Below the pieces are notes generated by a model that was not told where the DNA came from, ran no database searches, and saw only the letters and a list, made by a program, of their open reading frames with translations. Source: CAIQCK01 sp041651735 (GTDB lineage Bacteria; Verrucomicrobiota; Verrucomicrobiia; CAIQCK01). Taken from it: a DNA stretch of 64,000 nucleotides. Positions 1 to 9,967 of this stretch are shown here, in pieces. Within the stretch, counting starts at the first letter, position 1, and each line of letters begins with the position of its first letter. A program made the translations under genes and the position numbers. The stretch is from contig JBAZIR010000001.1 in NCBI GenBank assembly GCA_041651735.1, positions 1 through 64,000 on the forward strand, given 5' to 3'.

Positions 1-240
1 CTGTTTTGCTCGATAGCTACAGTCCGACCTCTCACGGCGGCACGGGCAAGACGTTCGACTGGTCGCTCGTGCGCGAGGCGAAGAAGTCCGGCCGGCCGGT
101 GATCCTGTCGGGCGGCCTGACGCCGGCAAACGTCCGCGAAGCGGTCGCCCATGCGCGGCCCGACGGTGTGGACGTCAGCAGCGGCGTCGAGCTTTCGCCT
201 GGCAAAAAGGATCACGAGCGTATTCGCGAGTTTATTCGTA

Positions 241-266
<26 letters not shown>
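1..266 (+). CDS. trpF: Phosphoribosylanthranilate isomerase, C-terminal part
   Basis: This is the C-terminal part of N-(5'-phosphoribosyl)anthranilate isomerase, a cytoplasmic TIM-barrel enzyme of tryptophan synthesis. The gene begins before the window and the frame is open from base 3. The visible part has the family's late barrel features: HGGTGKTFDW, then ILSGGLTPANV and GVDVSSGVE, which form the phosphate-binding end of the barrel. The stop lies inside trpB, which starts 26 bases upstream of it in another frame, so the two are probably translationally coupled. Only the identity of the missing N-terminus is unsupported. Confidence 0.93.
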
Positions 267-1433
<1,167 letters not shown>

Positions 1434-1437
<4 letters not shown>

Positions 1438-2312
1438 AAAGCATGACTGGCTATGGGCGCGGCGAGTGTTCGCGTCACGGCGTAAAGATCACGGTCGAGC
1501 TGAACTCGGTCAATCGCAAGCAGAGCGACATCACCATCAATCTGCCGCGCGAGCTGATCGAGTTGGAGCCGCGCATTCGCGACCTGATCAACGCGCGCGT
1601 CGCCCGCGGCCGGCTCAACGTCGCCGTCGGCTACCATCCCGGCTCCGACCGGCCGCGCGCGCAAGTGCAAGTGAATACGGCGGTGGCGAAGGCTTACCTG
1701 CAGGCCACCAGGAAGCTCCACCGGGAACTGGGCGTTGACGGTTCCATCACGCTGGACTCTTTGCTGCGCGCGCCCGGCGTTGTGAGCGTCATCGAGACCG
1801 AGCTCGAAGCCGCCTCGCTGGGGCCGCTGGTGGAAACGGCATTGAACCACGCACTGGATCGGCTGGTAAAGATGCGGGAACGCGAAGGCAAGCATCTCGC
1901 AGCCGACCTGAACAAACGGCTGAATCTGATCGGCGAGAGCGTTGCGAAAATCCGTGTCGAAGCGCCGAACGTAGTGAAACGTTACCAGCAGCAATTGCAT
2001 GCGCGCATCAAAGCGTCCGGCGTGGAGTTGCCCCTGGACGACGAGCGGCTGCTCAAGGAAGTGGTGATCTTCGCCGACCGCGCCGACATCACCGAGGAAC
2101 TGACACGGCTGGCGAGCCATCTCGATCAGTTCGCCGGCTGTCTTGCCTCCGGCCAACCGGTGGGCCGCACGCTGGATTTCCTCTCCCAGGAGATGGGCCG
2201 CGAAATCAATACGATCGGCTCCAAGGCGAACGATATTGCCATCACACAAACCGTGGTGACATTAAAGGCGGAGCTTGAAAAAATCCGCGAGCAGGTGCAG
2301 AACATCGAGTAG
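1434..2312 (+). CDS. yicC: YicC-family endoribonuclease
   Basis: A 292-residue YicC/YloC-family protein. Family members are endoribonucleases implicated in RNA turnover. The N-terminus MKSMTGYGRGE and the C-terminal DFLSQEMGREINTIGSK segment are the two family hallmarks. The start at 1434 overlaps the trpB stop (ATGA), and the frame upstream of it is only a shadow of trpB. Guanylate kinase follows 6 bases downstream, the yicC-gmk order seen in many bacteria. Its RNA target cannot be told from sequence. Confidence 0.93.
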
Positions 2313-2318
2313 GTTCCG

Positions 2319-2936
2319 ATGAAATCCAAGGAGGGCCTTTTGGTGGTGCTGTCCTCGCCTTCGGGCGGCGGCAAGACCACGCTCTGCAACCGGCTGACGG
2401 AAGCCGACACGAACGTCGTGCGCTCGATCTCCTGCACAACCCGCCCGCCGCGCAGCGCCGAGGTGAAAGACCGCGATTACTATTTCCTGACCCCCGATGA
2501 TTTCGAGAAGCGCGTCGCCCGCGGCGAGTTTCTCGAACACGCGCAGGTCCACGGGCATTACTACGGCACGCTGCGAAAGACTGTCGAGGATCTGCTGGCG
2601 GCGGGTCACGACGCCCTGTTGAACATTGACGTGCAAGGCGCGGCGACCGTCTGCAAACTTGCCAAGGCCGACCCGCGCCTCTGCCGGGCGTTGGTCAGCG
2701 TTTTCCTGATGCCGTCATCGCTGCAATTGCTCGAACAACGCCTGCGCCGGCGTGGCACCGACGACGAGGCGACCATCGCGCGGCGTCTCGCGGAAGCCCG
2801 GCGTGAGATGGCGCGTTGGCGCGAGTACGATTATGTGATTGAGACCGGTTCGATGGAAGAGGATTATCGGCGGATGCAAGCGATCCTGGACGCCGAGCAC
2901 AGTCGTTCGGGGCGGTTGAATTTTGAAACGGAGTAA
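2319..2936 (+). CDS. gmk: Guanylate kinase
   Basis: Phosphorylates GMP to GDP with ATP in the cytoplasm. The 205-residue length fits the family. The P-loop SSPSGGGKTT is at residues 12-21, followed by the GMP-binding SCTTRPPRSAEVKDRDYYF region and the NIDVQGA motif. It sits directly behind yicC and just ahead of coaC. The rpoZ gene often found at this position is absent. Confidence 0.96.
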   Translation: MKSKEGLLVVLSSPSGGGKTTLCNRLTEADTNVVRSISCTTRPPRSAEVKDRDYYFLTPDDFEKRVARGEFLEHAQVHGHYYGTLRKTVEDLLAAGHDALLNIDVQGAATVCKLAKADPRLCRALVSVFLMPSSLQLLEQRLRRRGTDDEATIARRLAEARREMARWREYDYVIETGSMEEDYRRMQAILDAEHSRSGRLNFETE

Positions 2937-2943
2937 CGAAGCC

Positions 2944-3507
2944 ATGGGAAGCCAAGCCACAGTTCTGGTCGGCGTGACCGGCTCGATAGCGGCCTACAAG
3001 GCGGCCGATCTGGTCAGCAAGCTCGTCAAAGCCGGCCACGCGATCCATGTGATCATGACGCGCGAGGCGACGGAACTGGTGGCGCCGCTGACGTTCGCCA
3101 CGCTCTCGCGCAATCCGGTGACGCTCAACCTCTTTGAAGAGCCGGCGGAATGGAAGCCCCAGCATATCTCGCTGGCCGATGCCGCCGACCTGACAGTGAT
3201 CGCACCGGCGACGGCCAACGCCATTGCGAAGCTGGCGCTCGGCCTCGCGGACGACGCGCTCAGTTCGATCGCGCTCGCCTGCCAGGCGCCGCTGCTGATC
3301 GCGCCAGCGATGAACGGCAAGATGTGGCTGCACCCGGCAACACAACAGAACGTGGCGACGTTGAAGGAGCGCGGCGCGCAGTTTATCGGCCCGGAAGCCG
3401 GCATGCTGGCGTGCGGTTACGAAGGACTGGGCCGCCTCTGGAATGTGGACGGCATCGTCGCGGAGATCGAGCGGTTGCTGAAACAGAAGAAGAAACAAAC
3501 GACGTGA
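2944..3507 (+). CDS. coaC: Phosphopantothenoylcysteine decarboxylase (CoaC), stand-alone
   Basis: FMN enzyme of coenzyme A synthesis that decarboxylates 4'-phosphopantothenoylcysteine. At 187 residues it matches a single CoaC domain. It has the catalytic His74 in QHISLADAAD, the PAMN motif at 121-124 and the ACGYEG substrate clamp with its cysteine near 157. An alternative start at 2923 would add seven residues and overlap gmk; 2944 places the flavodoxin-like strand near the N-terminus. In most bacteria CoaB is fused behind it. Here CoaB is a separate gene 65 bases downstream, beyond a heptad-repeat stretch. Confidence 0.93.
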   Translation: MGSQATVLVGVTGSIAAYKAADLVSKLVKAGHAIHVIMTREATELVAPLTFATLSRNPVTLNLFEEPAEWKPQHISLADAADLTVIAPATANAIAKLALGLADDALSSIALACQAPLLIAPAMNGKMWLHPATQQNVATLKERGAQFIGPEAGMLACGYEGLGRLWNVDGIVAEIERLLKQKKKQTT

Positions 3508-3564
3508 AATGCGAAACGTAAAACGCGAGATGGCTGTCACTGCGTTTTGCGCTTCACCCGTTGC
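3502..3564. repeat. Degenerate 7-bp tandem repeat array between coaC and coaB
   Basis: The bases fall into consecutive 7-mers: ACGTGAA, ATGCGAA, ACGTAAA, ACGCGAG, ATGGCTG, TCACTGC, GTTTTGC, GCTTCAC, CCGTTGC. The left units resemble the reverse complement of the right ones, so the array is also a dyad (GTGAAA...AAAACGC against GCGTTTTGCGCTTCAC). It spans the coaC stop and the short spacer before coaB. The same 7-base periodicity recurs elsewhere in this window. Confidence 0.7.
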
Positions 3565-3571
3565 CAACGCG

Positions 3572-4240
3572 ATGCGTTTTCTCATCACAGCTGGCCCGAC
3601 GCGCGAGTGGCTCGACCCGGTGCGGTTCATCTCGAACCCGTCGTCGGGCAAGATGGGCTACGCACTGGCGCGAGTCGCGAGAGAGACGGGCGCGACCGTA
3701 ACGCTGGTGAGCGGGCCGGTGACGCTGGCGGCGCCACAGGGCGTGGAGATGGTTCGGATCGAGACCGCCGCGGAGATGGCAGGCGAAGTTTTTCGGCGTG
3801 CCAAACGGTCTGATATCATTATTCTATCCGCGGCGGTTGCCGACTGGACGCCCGCTATCCGGGCGCGGCACAAGATGAAGAAGGAGGCAGGCGGAAAGCA
3901 AAAGGCAAAACTGGTGCTGACGCTGAAACCAACCGTGGACATTGCGGCGACCCTCGGGAGATCACTTCGGCCCGGCCAGGTGCTGGTGGGTTTTGCGGCG
4001 GAGACACAGCACGTCGAGGCCAACGCGAAAAAGAAGCTCGAACGGAAGAACTTCGACATGATCGTGGCGAATGACGTGAGCCAACCTGGCGTGGGCTTCG
4101 GCTCCGACCGTAACGAAATCATTATCATCAGCCGTAACGGCATGGTCGAACGGCCGCGGCGCGCGAGCAAACGGGTTCTGGCGCGACGCATTTTGAAACG
4201 AGCCTGCGCGATGCGCGCGGACAAAATGGAACAGTCATGA
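3572..4240 (+). CDS. coaB: Phosphopantothenate-cysteine ligase (CoaB), stand-alone
   Basis: Joins 4'-phosphopantothenate to cysteine, the step before CoaC. With the start at 3572 the protein has 222 residues, one CoaB domain. It begins with the strand MRFLITAGPTRE followed by FISNPSSGKMG, and has the KMKKEAGG flexible loop that carries the substrate-binding lysine. The open frame runs back to 3509, but those extra residues are encoded by the heptad array and resemble no CoaB N-terminus. The stop overlaps the next gene in an ATGA. Confidence 0.92.
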   Translation: MRFLITAGPTREWLDPVRFISNPSSGKMGYALARVARETGATVTLVSGPVTLAAPQGVEMVRIETAAEMAGEVFRRAKRSDIIILSAAVADWTPAIRARHKMKKEAGGKQKAKLVLTLKPTVDIAATLGRSLRPGQVLVGFAAETQHVEANAKKKLERKNFDMIVANDVSQPGVGFGSDRNEIIIISRNGMVERPRRASKRVLARRILKRACAMRADKMEQS

Positions 4241-5169
4241 TTTTGACGCTGACGTTAAATCCGTGCATTGACGTGGAGGTTGAGGTGCGCCGGCTGATGC
4301 GCGACGACGTCAATCGCATCCTTTCCAAGGACCGCGAAGCGGGCGGCAAAGGCATCAATGTCTCCCGCGTCGTGCAATCCCTCGGCGGCAAGACGCTGGC
4401 CATCGCGCCCATTGGCGGCCACATGGGGATGGATTTTCTGAACCGTTTCAGCAAGACGCGTATCCGCGCCAAGCTGGTGCCGATCACCGGCGAGACGCGC
4501 GTCAACATCAACATCCACGAGACCGGCGGCCGTGTGCATACGCGACTAAACGCATCGGGGCCGCGGTTGACAGCGCGGGAGCTGCAGCAGGTGATGGACG
4601 CCGTCGAACGAAATCTGCCGCGCGCGGCGTTGTTGGTGATCAGCGGCAGCCTGCCACCCGGCCTGCCTGCCGACACTTACGCGGAGATCATCCGCATGGC
4701 CAACCGTCGCGGCGTGCGCGTCATCCTCGACACCGACGGCGAGCCACTGCGGCTCGGCTTGCGCGCGAAGCCGTTCATGGTGAAGCCCAACATTCACGAA
4801 GCGCGGCGGCTGCTTGGCGGCCGGCTGCAAACCACGCGGGCCGTGGCGCGTGCGGCGCGGCGGCTCGTGCAGATGGGCGCTGAGGTGGCTGTCATCTCGC
4901 GAGGCGCGCAAGGCGCAGTGCTCGCGACGGCCGATGGTTGCTGGAGCGGACGCTCGCCGGGCGTGCCGCGGCGCAACAACGTCGGGCCGGGGGACGCGTT
5001 GGCGGGAGCGTTTGCGCTGGCGCTGTCGAGGGGACGCGATTTGCCGGAGGCGCTGCGATGGGGCGTGGCGGCTGGCGCCGCCCACGTGGCCTGTCCGCCA
5101 ACGGCGAACGGTTGTGGCGTTCGCCAGATGCGGCGGCTGCTGCCGAAGGTGAAGGTTCGTAAATTGTAG
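4237..5169 (+). CDS. PfkB-family sugar kinase, 1-phosphofructokinase-like
   Basis: A 310-residue PfkB/ribokinase-family kinase closest in appearance to 1-phosphofructokinase and tagatose-6-phosphate kinase. It starts MILTLTLNPCIDVEV, and has AGGKGINVSR near residue 35, ISGSLPPGLP near 135 and VKPNIHEAR near 183. The signature 2 motif is GPGDALAG at 250-257, with catalytic base Asp253; the usual form is GAGDS. The gene overlaps coaB by four bases, so it is cotranscribed with coenzyme A genes. No PTS genes are nearby, so the substrate is unsettled. Confidence 0.85.
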   Translation: MILTLTLNPCIDVEVEVRRLMRDDVNRILSKDREAGGKGINVSRVVQSLGGKTLAIAPIGGHMGMDFLNRFSKTRIRAKLVPITGETRVNINIHETGGRVHTRLNASGPRLTARELQQVMDAVERNLPRAALLVISGSLPPGLPADTYAEIIRMANRRGVRVILDTDGEPLRLGLRAKPFMVKPNIHEARRLLGGRLQTTRAVARAARRLVQMGAEVAVISRGAQGAVLATADGCWSGRSPGVPRRNNVGPGDALAGAFALALSRGRDLPEALRWGVAAGAAHVACPPTANGCGVRQMRRLLPKVKVRKL

Positions 5170-5191
5170 CACGGGCATTCTCCTTAAAGCA

Positions 5192-5223
5192 AACGGCGCA
5201 CTGACTTCCGTCAATGCGCCGTT
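5192..5223. terminator. Bidirectional hairpin terminator between convergent genes
   Basis: A perfect 9-bp stem AACGGCGCA / TGCGCCGTT (5192-5200 and 5215-5223) is extended inwards by TGAC/GTCA after one mismatch. It lies between the convergent PfkB-like gene (stop 5169) and the CsgG-like gene (stop 5250), so it can serve both strands. There is no clear T-run. Confidence 0.65.
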
Positions 5224-5249
5224 GCACCAAATCAGTTTGGGGAATCAGG

Positions 5250-6191
5250 TCATTCGATCTTGATGACGTCCTTGCTTGTGAAACCCGTGCCGCCGGTGGG
5301 CTTGGCAACCGAAAACTTGTCCGACACCTCCACGACTTCGATCTGACCATATTTCGAAGTCTTGCCGCCGAGATTCAGGCCCGTCTCCGGATCAATCAGC
5401 GCCTCTCCCTGATGGTAGCATGTGAAACGGTCGCCCGGTTTCACGCCAAAGTTCGCGCCGGCGTTGATGTAAATCCTGTCGCCGTCGGCTTTCACAATCC
5501 GGCCCTGCCACGGCACCTGCTCCAGTCGTGAGGAAATGGCCCCCACCGCCTGGTTGAGTGCGTCAACCACCGCATCGCCCAGCGGCGTCTTCTGCAGGCC
5601 ACCCATGCCGCCGCGGAAGTCGCCGGACGCAAAGCCAAACGACATTCCCGACTTGCGGGCAATGCCTTTGATCTGCTGTGAGTCGAGCACCTGGCCGCTG
5701 GTGGTATCAATGATCCGCAGCGCAACCACAACCTCGGCCTTGCCGCCGCTGGCGCCAATGTTGAATCCCTTGAAACCGAACCCCGCGCCGCTTTCAGACG
5801 TACGCGTGTCCACACTGATGATGCTGCCGGTGATCTGGATTTGCGCCGTCAGCAATTGGCCGACTTGGGGCGCGTTGGCCGTCTGCACCGTGCGCCCGCT
5901 CTGCGCGAAATCCTGCTCCTTCATCACCGTCTGGATTTCAGCGCGCTCCACCACGATGAACCGGCCGCACTTGATCAGAGCGTCCGCCAGCGAGTCGGCA
6001 AAGCCGGTGCCGAGTTCCACCTGGCCCTGCCAGTTGGATTTGTTGTCAAAGCGTGTGACGGCGATTCGTTTTTTCAGCATCGGCCCTGCCGCCATTGGCG
6101 CAACGGGGATGGCGCGGACAACTTGTGGTTCCTGGGCATGAACCAATACCGCCATAACCATTAAACTCACTACAGTGGTCAACATTTTCAT
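5250..6191 (-). CDS. Secreted CsgG-family protein
   Basis: A 313-residue exported protein of the CsgG/curli-assembly superfamily. Residues 1-20 form a signal peptide (MKMLTTVVSLMVMAVLVHAQ). The CsgG-like core follows: KRIAVTRFDNKS, then FADSLADALIKCGRFIVVERAEI, QITGSIISVD and RIIDTTSGQVLDS. The C-terminal 90 residues look like a small beta domain (KADGDRIYINAG, FGVKPGDRF). The ATG at 6191 is preferred to the upstream TTG at 6200. No lipobox cysteine follows the signal peptide, and no curli subunit genes are nearby, so a curli pore role is not supported. Confidence 0.8.
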   Translation of the reverse strand: MKMLTTVVSLMVMAVLVHAQEPQVVRAIPVAPMAAGPMLKKRIAVTRFDNKSNWQGQVELGTGFADSLADALIKCGRFIVVERAEIQTVMKEQDFAQSGRTVQTANAPQVGQLLTAQIQITGSIISVDTRTSESGAGFGFKGFNIGASGGKAEVVVALRIIDTTSGQVLDSQQIKGIARKSGMSFGFASGDFRGGMGGLQKTPLGDAVVDALNQAVGAISSRLEQVPWQGRIVKADGDRIYINAGANFGVKPGDRFTCYHQGEALIDPETGLNLGGKTSKYGQIEVVEVSDKFSVAKPTGGTGFTSKDVIKIE

Positions 6192-6269
6192 AACAATCAA
6201 TTTTTTGCGAAATTACAGTTCTTCAGACGCGGTGAAGCTTAGTTTCTTCAAAACCTTCTGGCAATCAAA

Positions 6270-6602
6270 TCATTGTCCTGACAGGCTCACAGCCATCCAT
6301 CGCAGGTAGTCCGCCTGCCCGGCGGCCAGCGGCAGCGCGATGATTTCCGGCACTTGGTAGCTGTGAAGCTGCTTCACGGCGCGCTCCACGGCTCGAAAAC
6401 GGCTGCGGCGCGTCTTCATCACCAGCAGCCACTCGCGCGCGTGGTCAATCTTTCCTTCCCACCAGTAATGCGACTCGACGTCAGGGATGATGTTCGCGCA
6501 AGCCACCAATCGCTGCTCCAGCAGCGATCGCGCGATCCGGCGCGCTTCCCGCCGCGAAGCGGCAGTGACAAAGACAACGCAGTAAGCACCGGCAGCACTC
6601 AT
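6270..6602 (-). CDS. cutA: CutA1 divalent-cation tolerance protein
   Basis: A 110-residue CutA1-family protein, a small trimeric ferredoxin-like fold linked to copper tolerance. The conserved segments are VFVTAASRREARRIAR, LVACANIIPDVESHYWWEGKI and the QVPEIIALPL stretch near the C-terminus. The start at 6602 overlaps the upstream HAD gene's stop (ATGA); the frame upstream of it is a HAD shadow. It is the last gene of the mnmA-HAD-cutA operon. Confidence 0.93.
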   Translation of the reverse strand: MSAAGAYCVVFVTAASRREARRIARSLLEQRLVACANIIPDVESHYWWEGKIDHAREWLLVMKTRRSRFRAVERAVKQLHSYQVPEIIALPLAAGQADYLRWMAVSLSGQ

Positions 6603-7183
6603 GGAATCCTTTCGACCACGGCCGACAACTCGCTGAGGTTGTGGATGATGAAATCCGCCTCGTGCGCCCACTCCGGCAGCTTGTTGTTGATGAGCAGCAC
6701 GCCCCTCGCGCCGGCGTTGTGGGCACAGCGCAGGTCATAGACGTAATCGCCGACCACCAGCACCTCGGTCGGTTTGAATCCCCATCGCCGGGCAAGTGTC
6801 AGCACCGGTTCCGGCGATGGCTTGTGCGGTCCGTCTTCGCGCGTCAATGTCGCATCGAATCGCAGGTTGAACTTGGCCAGCACGGTCTTCACGGACCTGC
6901 GGGAGTTGCGCGTCAGGAGGCCGAGCTTGACGCCGCGCGCCCTCAGCGTGTCGAGCAACTCCGCCGCGCCGGGCTGAAGCGTGGAGTTCACGGCGGCCTC
7001 GTCCTCGATGCGATGCAGGATGCTCTCCAGCCGCCGCCGTTCGGCCTCATCCACGGATTTGAGATGGTCCACGATATCGCCCACCATCACGCCCAGCTCG
7101 CGCCGCAGCGACTGGAAATCAATGTGCGGTTCCGTCAGCGTGCCGTCCATGTCGAAGATGATGCCGCGAATCATATAAGTCAT
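6599..7183 (-). CDS. HAD-superfamily phosphatase
   Basis: A 194-residue HAD hydrolase of the phosphoglycolate phosphatase/beta-phosphoglucomutase-like group. Motif I is IIFDMDGTLT (nucleophile Asp and general acid Asp), motif II LLTRNS, motif III Lys in HKPSPEPVL and motif IV VVGDYVYD. A short helical cap lies between motifs I and II. It overlaps mnmA upstream and cutA downstream, each by an ATGA, so the three are translationally coupled. The substrate cannot be inferred. Confidence 0.9.
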   Translation of the reverse strand: MTYMIRGIIFDMDGTLTEPHIDFQSLRRELGVMVGDIVDHLKSVDEAERRRLESILHRIEDEAAVNSTLQPGAAELLDTLRARGVKLGLLTRNSRRSVKTVLAKFNLRFDATLTREDGPHKPSPEPVLTLARRWGFKPTEVLVVGDYVYDLRCAHNAGARGVLLINNKLPEWAHEADFIIHNLSELSAVVERIP

Positions 7184-8274
7184 GAGTTGGAGGTTTGGGC
7201 CGGTTGGGTCCGGGCGATCCATCCGCCGCCAAGCAGCAGGTCGCCGTCGTAGAATACCGCCGCCTGGCCCGGCGTGACGGCACGCTCCGGCTCGGCAAAC
7301 CGCACGCGGACGCGCGCACCGCCATCAGAAGGCTCGATGACCGCGGCAGATCCTTTGTGCTGGCTGCGAATCTTGACGCTCACTTCGCGCGGCTGGTCCG
7401 GCGCGGGGATGGAAACCCAGTTGCACCGCTCAACGATGCATTCCGTACTCGCCAGCGCTGCGTCGTCGCCGACGATCACGCGGTTGCGCGCGGCATCGAT
7501 CGCGACAACGTACAACGGCCGGCCGGTGGCAATACCCAGCCCGCGCCGCTGGCCGATCGTGAAGAATTCTATTCCCGAATGCCGGCCAAGCACACGCCCG
7601 GCGGAGTCCACGATGTCGCCCGCGTGTTCCGCCACACCCACCGCGCGCAGGAACCGCCGGTAATCGTCGGCGACGAAACAAATCTCCTGGCTTTCTTCCT
7701 TCGTGGCGACCTTCAGGCCGAGTTGCGCGGCCATGGCGCGAGTTTCCGGCTTCGTGATGTCGCCCATTGGGAACAGCGCATGTGCCAGTTGCGACTGGCT
7801 GAGCGAGAAAAGGAAATAGGATTGATCCTTCCGTTCGTCGCGCCCCCTGCGAACGCGCATCCGGTCGCCGTGTTCGAGGATTGCATAGTGGCCGGTGGCG
7901 ACACATTCAGCGCCGAGCGAGCGCGCCTTGTCGAGCAGCGCGCCGAATTTCAACCCTTCATTGCAGAGCACACACGGGTTCGGCGTGCGGCCGGCGCGAT
8001 ACTCAGCCACGAAATAGTCGATCACGCGTCTCTGGAACTGTGCCTGCTCGTCCATGACATAGTGCGGGATGCCGAGTTGCTGCGCCACCGCTCGCGCGTC
8101 GGCCACGGCCTGCGGGCCGCAGCATTTCTCCTCGACGCGGTTTTGGCAGGCCTCCGGCCAGAGTCTCATCGTGATACCGATGACTTCATAGCCCTGCTGG
8201 AGCAAACGGCTGGCAACGACGCTGGAATCCACGCCGCCGCTCATGCCGACAACTACCCGGATGTTCTTGTTCAT
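7180..8274 (-). CDS. mnmA: tRNA-specific 2-thiouridylase MnmA
   Basis: Installs the 2-thio group on the wobble uridine of Lys, Glu and Gln tRNAs. With the start at 8274 the protein has 364 residues. It has the PP-loop GMSGGVDSS at 10-18, the first catalytic cysteine Cys104 in CVLCNEG, the GHYA and KDQSYFL motifs, and the second catalytic cysteine in ESQEICFV near 199. An open frame runs upstream to 8373 but lacks MnmA features. It is the first gene of the mnmA-HAD-cutA operon and diverges from the gene at 8349. Confidence 0.96.
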   Translation of the reverse strand: MNKNIRVVVGMSGGVDSSVVASRLLQQGYEVIGITMRLWPEACQNRVEEKCCGPQAVADARAVAQQLGIPHYVMDEQAQFQRRVIDYFVAEYRAGRTPNPCVLCNEGLKFGALLDKARSLGAECVATGHYAILEHGDRMRVRRGRDERKDQSYFLFSLSQSQLAHALFPMGDITKPETRAMAAQLGLKVATKEESQEICFVADDYRRFLRAVGVAEHAGDIVDSAGRVLGRHSGIEFFTIGQRRGLGIATGRPLYVVAIDAARNRVIVGDDAALASTECIVERCNWVSIPAPDQPREVSVKIRSQHKGSAAVIEPSDGGARVRVRFAEPERAVTPGQAAVFYDGDLLLGGGWIARTQPAQTSNS

Positions 8275-8348
8275 CAAAAGTTCCGGCTCAACAACGCGTC
8301 GAAGCCGGTTTCGGTTGCCCACTCTAACGCCGCCCGCCGCGCTGTAAA

Positions 8349-9956
8349 GTGAGGAAAACACTTGACGGTCCATCGCTTGCCCGTGAGAGTCGCGCGCTGG
8401 TGAGATTCTCGTGGCGCACGATTAGATTGGCAGTCGCAGCGGCAGGTCTTGTTGCGGCGATCGTTTGGTTTTGGCCGCGCCGGGCACTGGGCTGCGCTGA
8501 TCTTCTTCCCGCCACAACGCCGATCTTCGCACAAGTTTCCAATATGACCGCCACAACGGCTCGCTGGGAGCAAACGCCCGCGGCGACGATGGTGGCGAAA
8601 CTGCGGGAAGTTTCCTCCTCCAAGGGAGTCGGCGGGTTGATGACAAAACGCTGGGGCAACCTGCTCGATGCGGTCGTGCGCGGGGCGGCGGAACTCGCGG
8701 ACGGCGAGGTGTTCGTGGCGCTCACCGGCCTGCAAACCTCGCCGCGCATCGCGCCGCTGTTGGTGGTCTCCATCCAGTGTGGCGCCCGGCGTTCGCAGGC
8801 ACGCGAGTGGCTCGATCAGCTCAAAAGCCAGTTGAAGCGCGAATTTCCGGCGACGGCATTCAGCGACCAACGGTATTTCAAGACCGACTACCAACAGTGG
8901 CGACTGGAGCCTGGACTGGAAATCTGCGCCGCCATGCTGGGAGACCGCCTCATCTTCACGCTCGGCGCCGCGCCGATGATGGAGGTGATTGATCGTCATC
9001 GCGATCCATCGCGCGAAACGCTGGCCCGCAGCGAACCGTTCCGCGCAATGCGCGCGCGGTTGCCGGAGAACGCCGACTGGTTGCTGGTGGCACAGACGGG
9101 GCCTTTGACACACATGCTCGATCCGTTTCTGCAATGGCTGCCGCAATTGCAGACACTCGCAAAACCGCTGGCACAACTCGACGCCGTCGGCGCGGCACAG
9201 GTCTTCGATGGCAGCCAGGTTTTGGATTCAGTGACGGTGGCGCACAAAACCCCTCCGAAACAATCGCTCCATCACTTCAAGCCGATGTTGCTGGAGCGCC
9301 TGCCGGCGTCGTGTGTCGCCTACGCGATGGCCGACATGCCGGCTGGCGAAGTCTATAATTCCATCATCCGGACGACGCTCACCCTGGGCCATCGGGAATG
9401 GATGAAAGTGTTGACGCTTTTCGAAGCCGGATGGATCGCGCAACAAACCGATTTTGCCGGCGACGTGCTCGGCACGCTCGGCACGCCGACGGCCGTGGCG
9501 CTGGATTGGCCGCCGGGCCAGCGCCGACTGGCCGTGTTGTTCGGCGCGCCGCTGAAAGAACCGGACCGGTTGAAGGCCGTTATGCGGCGGTTTGACAAGG
9601 CGCAGCCGCCGCCGATGCACTGGCGCATCGTCAACGATTGGCTCTGGCTGTCGCCTTCGAAGGATTCGCTGGAACGTGTGAGCCAGACCGCGCAGGGCGC
9701 CACGCCGACGTTGCGCGCCGGCATCCAACGGCACACAACCGTCGCAGCGAATGGCGGCTGGTGGTGGTTCTTTGCGGACACGGCACGGCTGGCGACAACG
9801 TTTGGGGTGTCAACCGCAACGCAGCAACCGCTGTTGACCAGCGTCGTCCGCCGTGGCCGATTCGACGAAGTCACAGCCTTTTCGCCGCTGGGCAGCATCG
9901 TGAGCGCATGGCTCGCCATTGAGGCGACGGATCGCCCGCATGGGGCCAGGAAGTAA
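8349..9956 (+). CDS. Membrane-anchored protein resembling DUF3352
   Basis: A protein of about 535 residues, function unknown. It has one N-terminal membrane segment (LAVAAAGLVAAIVWFW) and a large domain that would lie outside the membrane. The layout resembles DUF3352-type proteins: DLLPATTPIFAQV at the domain start, then LADGEVFVALTGL and a mid-protein LLERLPASCVAYAMADM. The start is uncertain: GTG at 8349, or GTG at 8400, which puts the membrane segment closer to the N-terminus. It diverges from mnmA and is followed by a convergent gene 11 bases after its stop. Confidence 0.6.
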   Translation: MRKTLDGPSLARESRALVRFSWRTIRLAVAAAGLVAAIVWFWPRRALGCADLLPATTPIFAQVSNMTATTARWEQTPAATMVAKLREVSSSKGVGGLMTKRWGNLLDAVVRGAAELADGEVFVALTGLQTSPRIAPLLVVSIQCGARRSQAREWLDQLKSQLKREFPATAFSDQRYFKTDYQQWRLEPGLEICAAMLGDRLIFTLGAAPMMEVIDRHRDPSRETLARSEPFRAMRARLPENADWLLVAQTGPLTHMLDPFLQWLPQLQTLAKPLAQLDAVGAAQVFDGSQVLDSVTVAHKTPPKQSLHHFKPMLLERLPASCVAYAMADMPAGEVYNSIIRTTLTLGHREWMKVLTLFEAGWIAQQTDFAGDVLGTLGTPTAVALDWPPGQRRLAVLFGAPLKEPDRLKAVMRRFDKAQPPPMHWRIVNDWLWLSPSKDSLERVSQTAQGATPTLRAGIQRHTTVAANGGWWWFFADTARLATTFGVSTATQQPLLTSVVRRGRFDEVTAFSPLGSIVSAWLAIEATDRPHGARK

Positions 9957-9967
9957 ACCGCGGCCGC

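Noticed and set aside
5250..6191. Curli secretion pore CsgG
   Set aside because: No lipobox cysteine after the signal peptide and no csgA, csgB, csgE or csgF nearby; only the superfamily call is kept.
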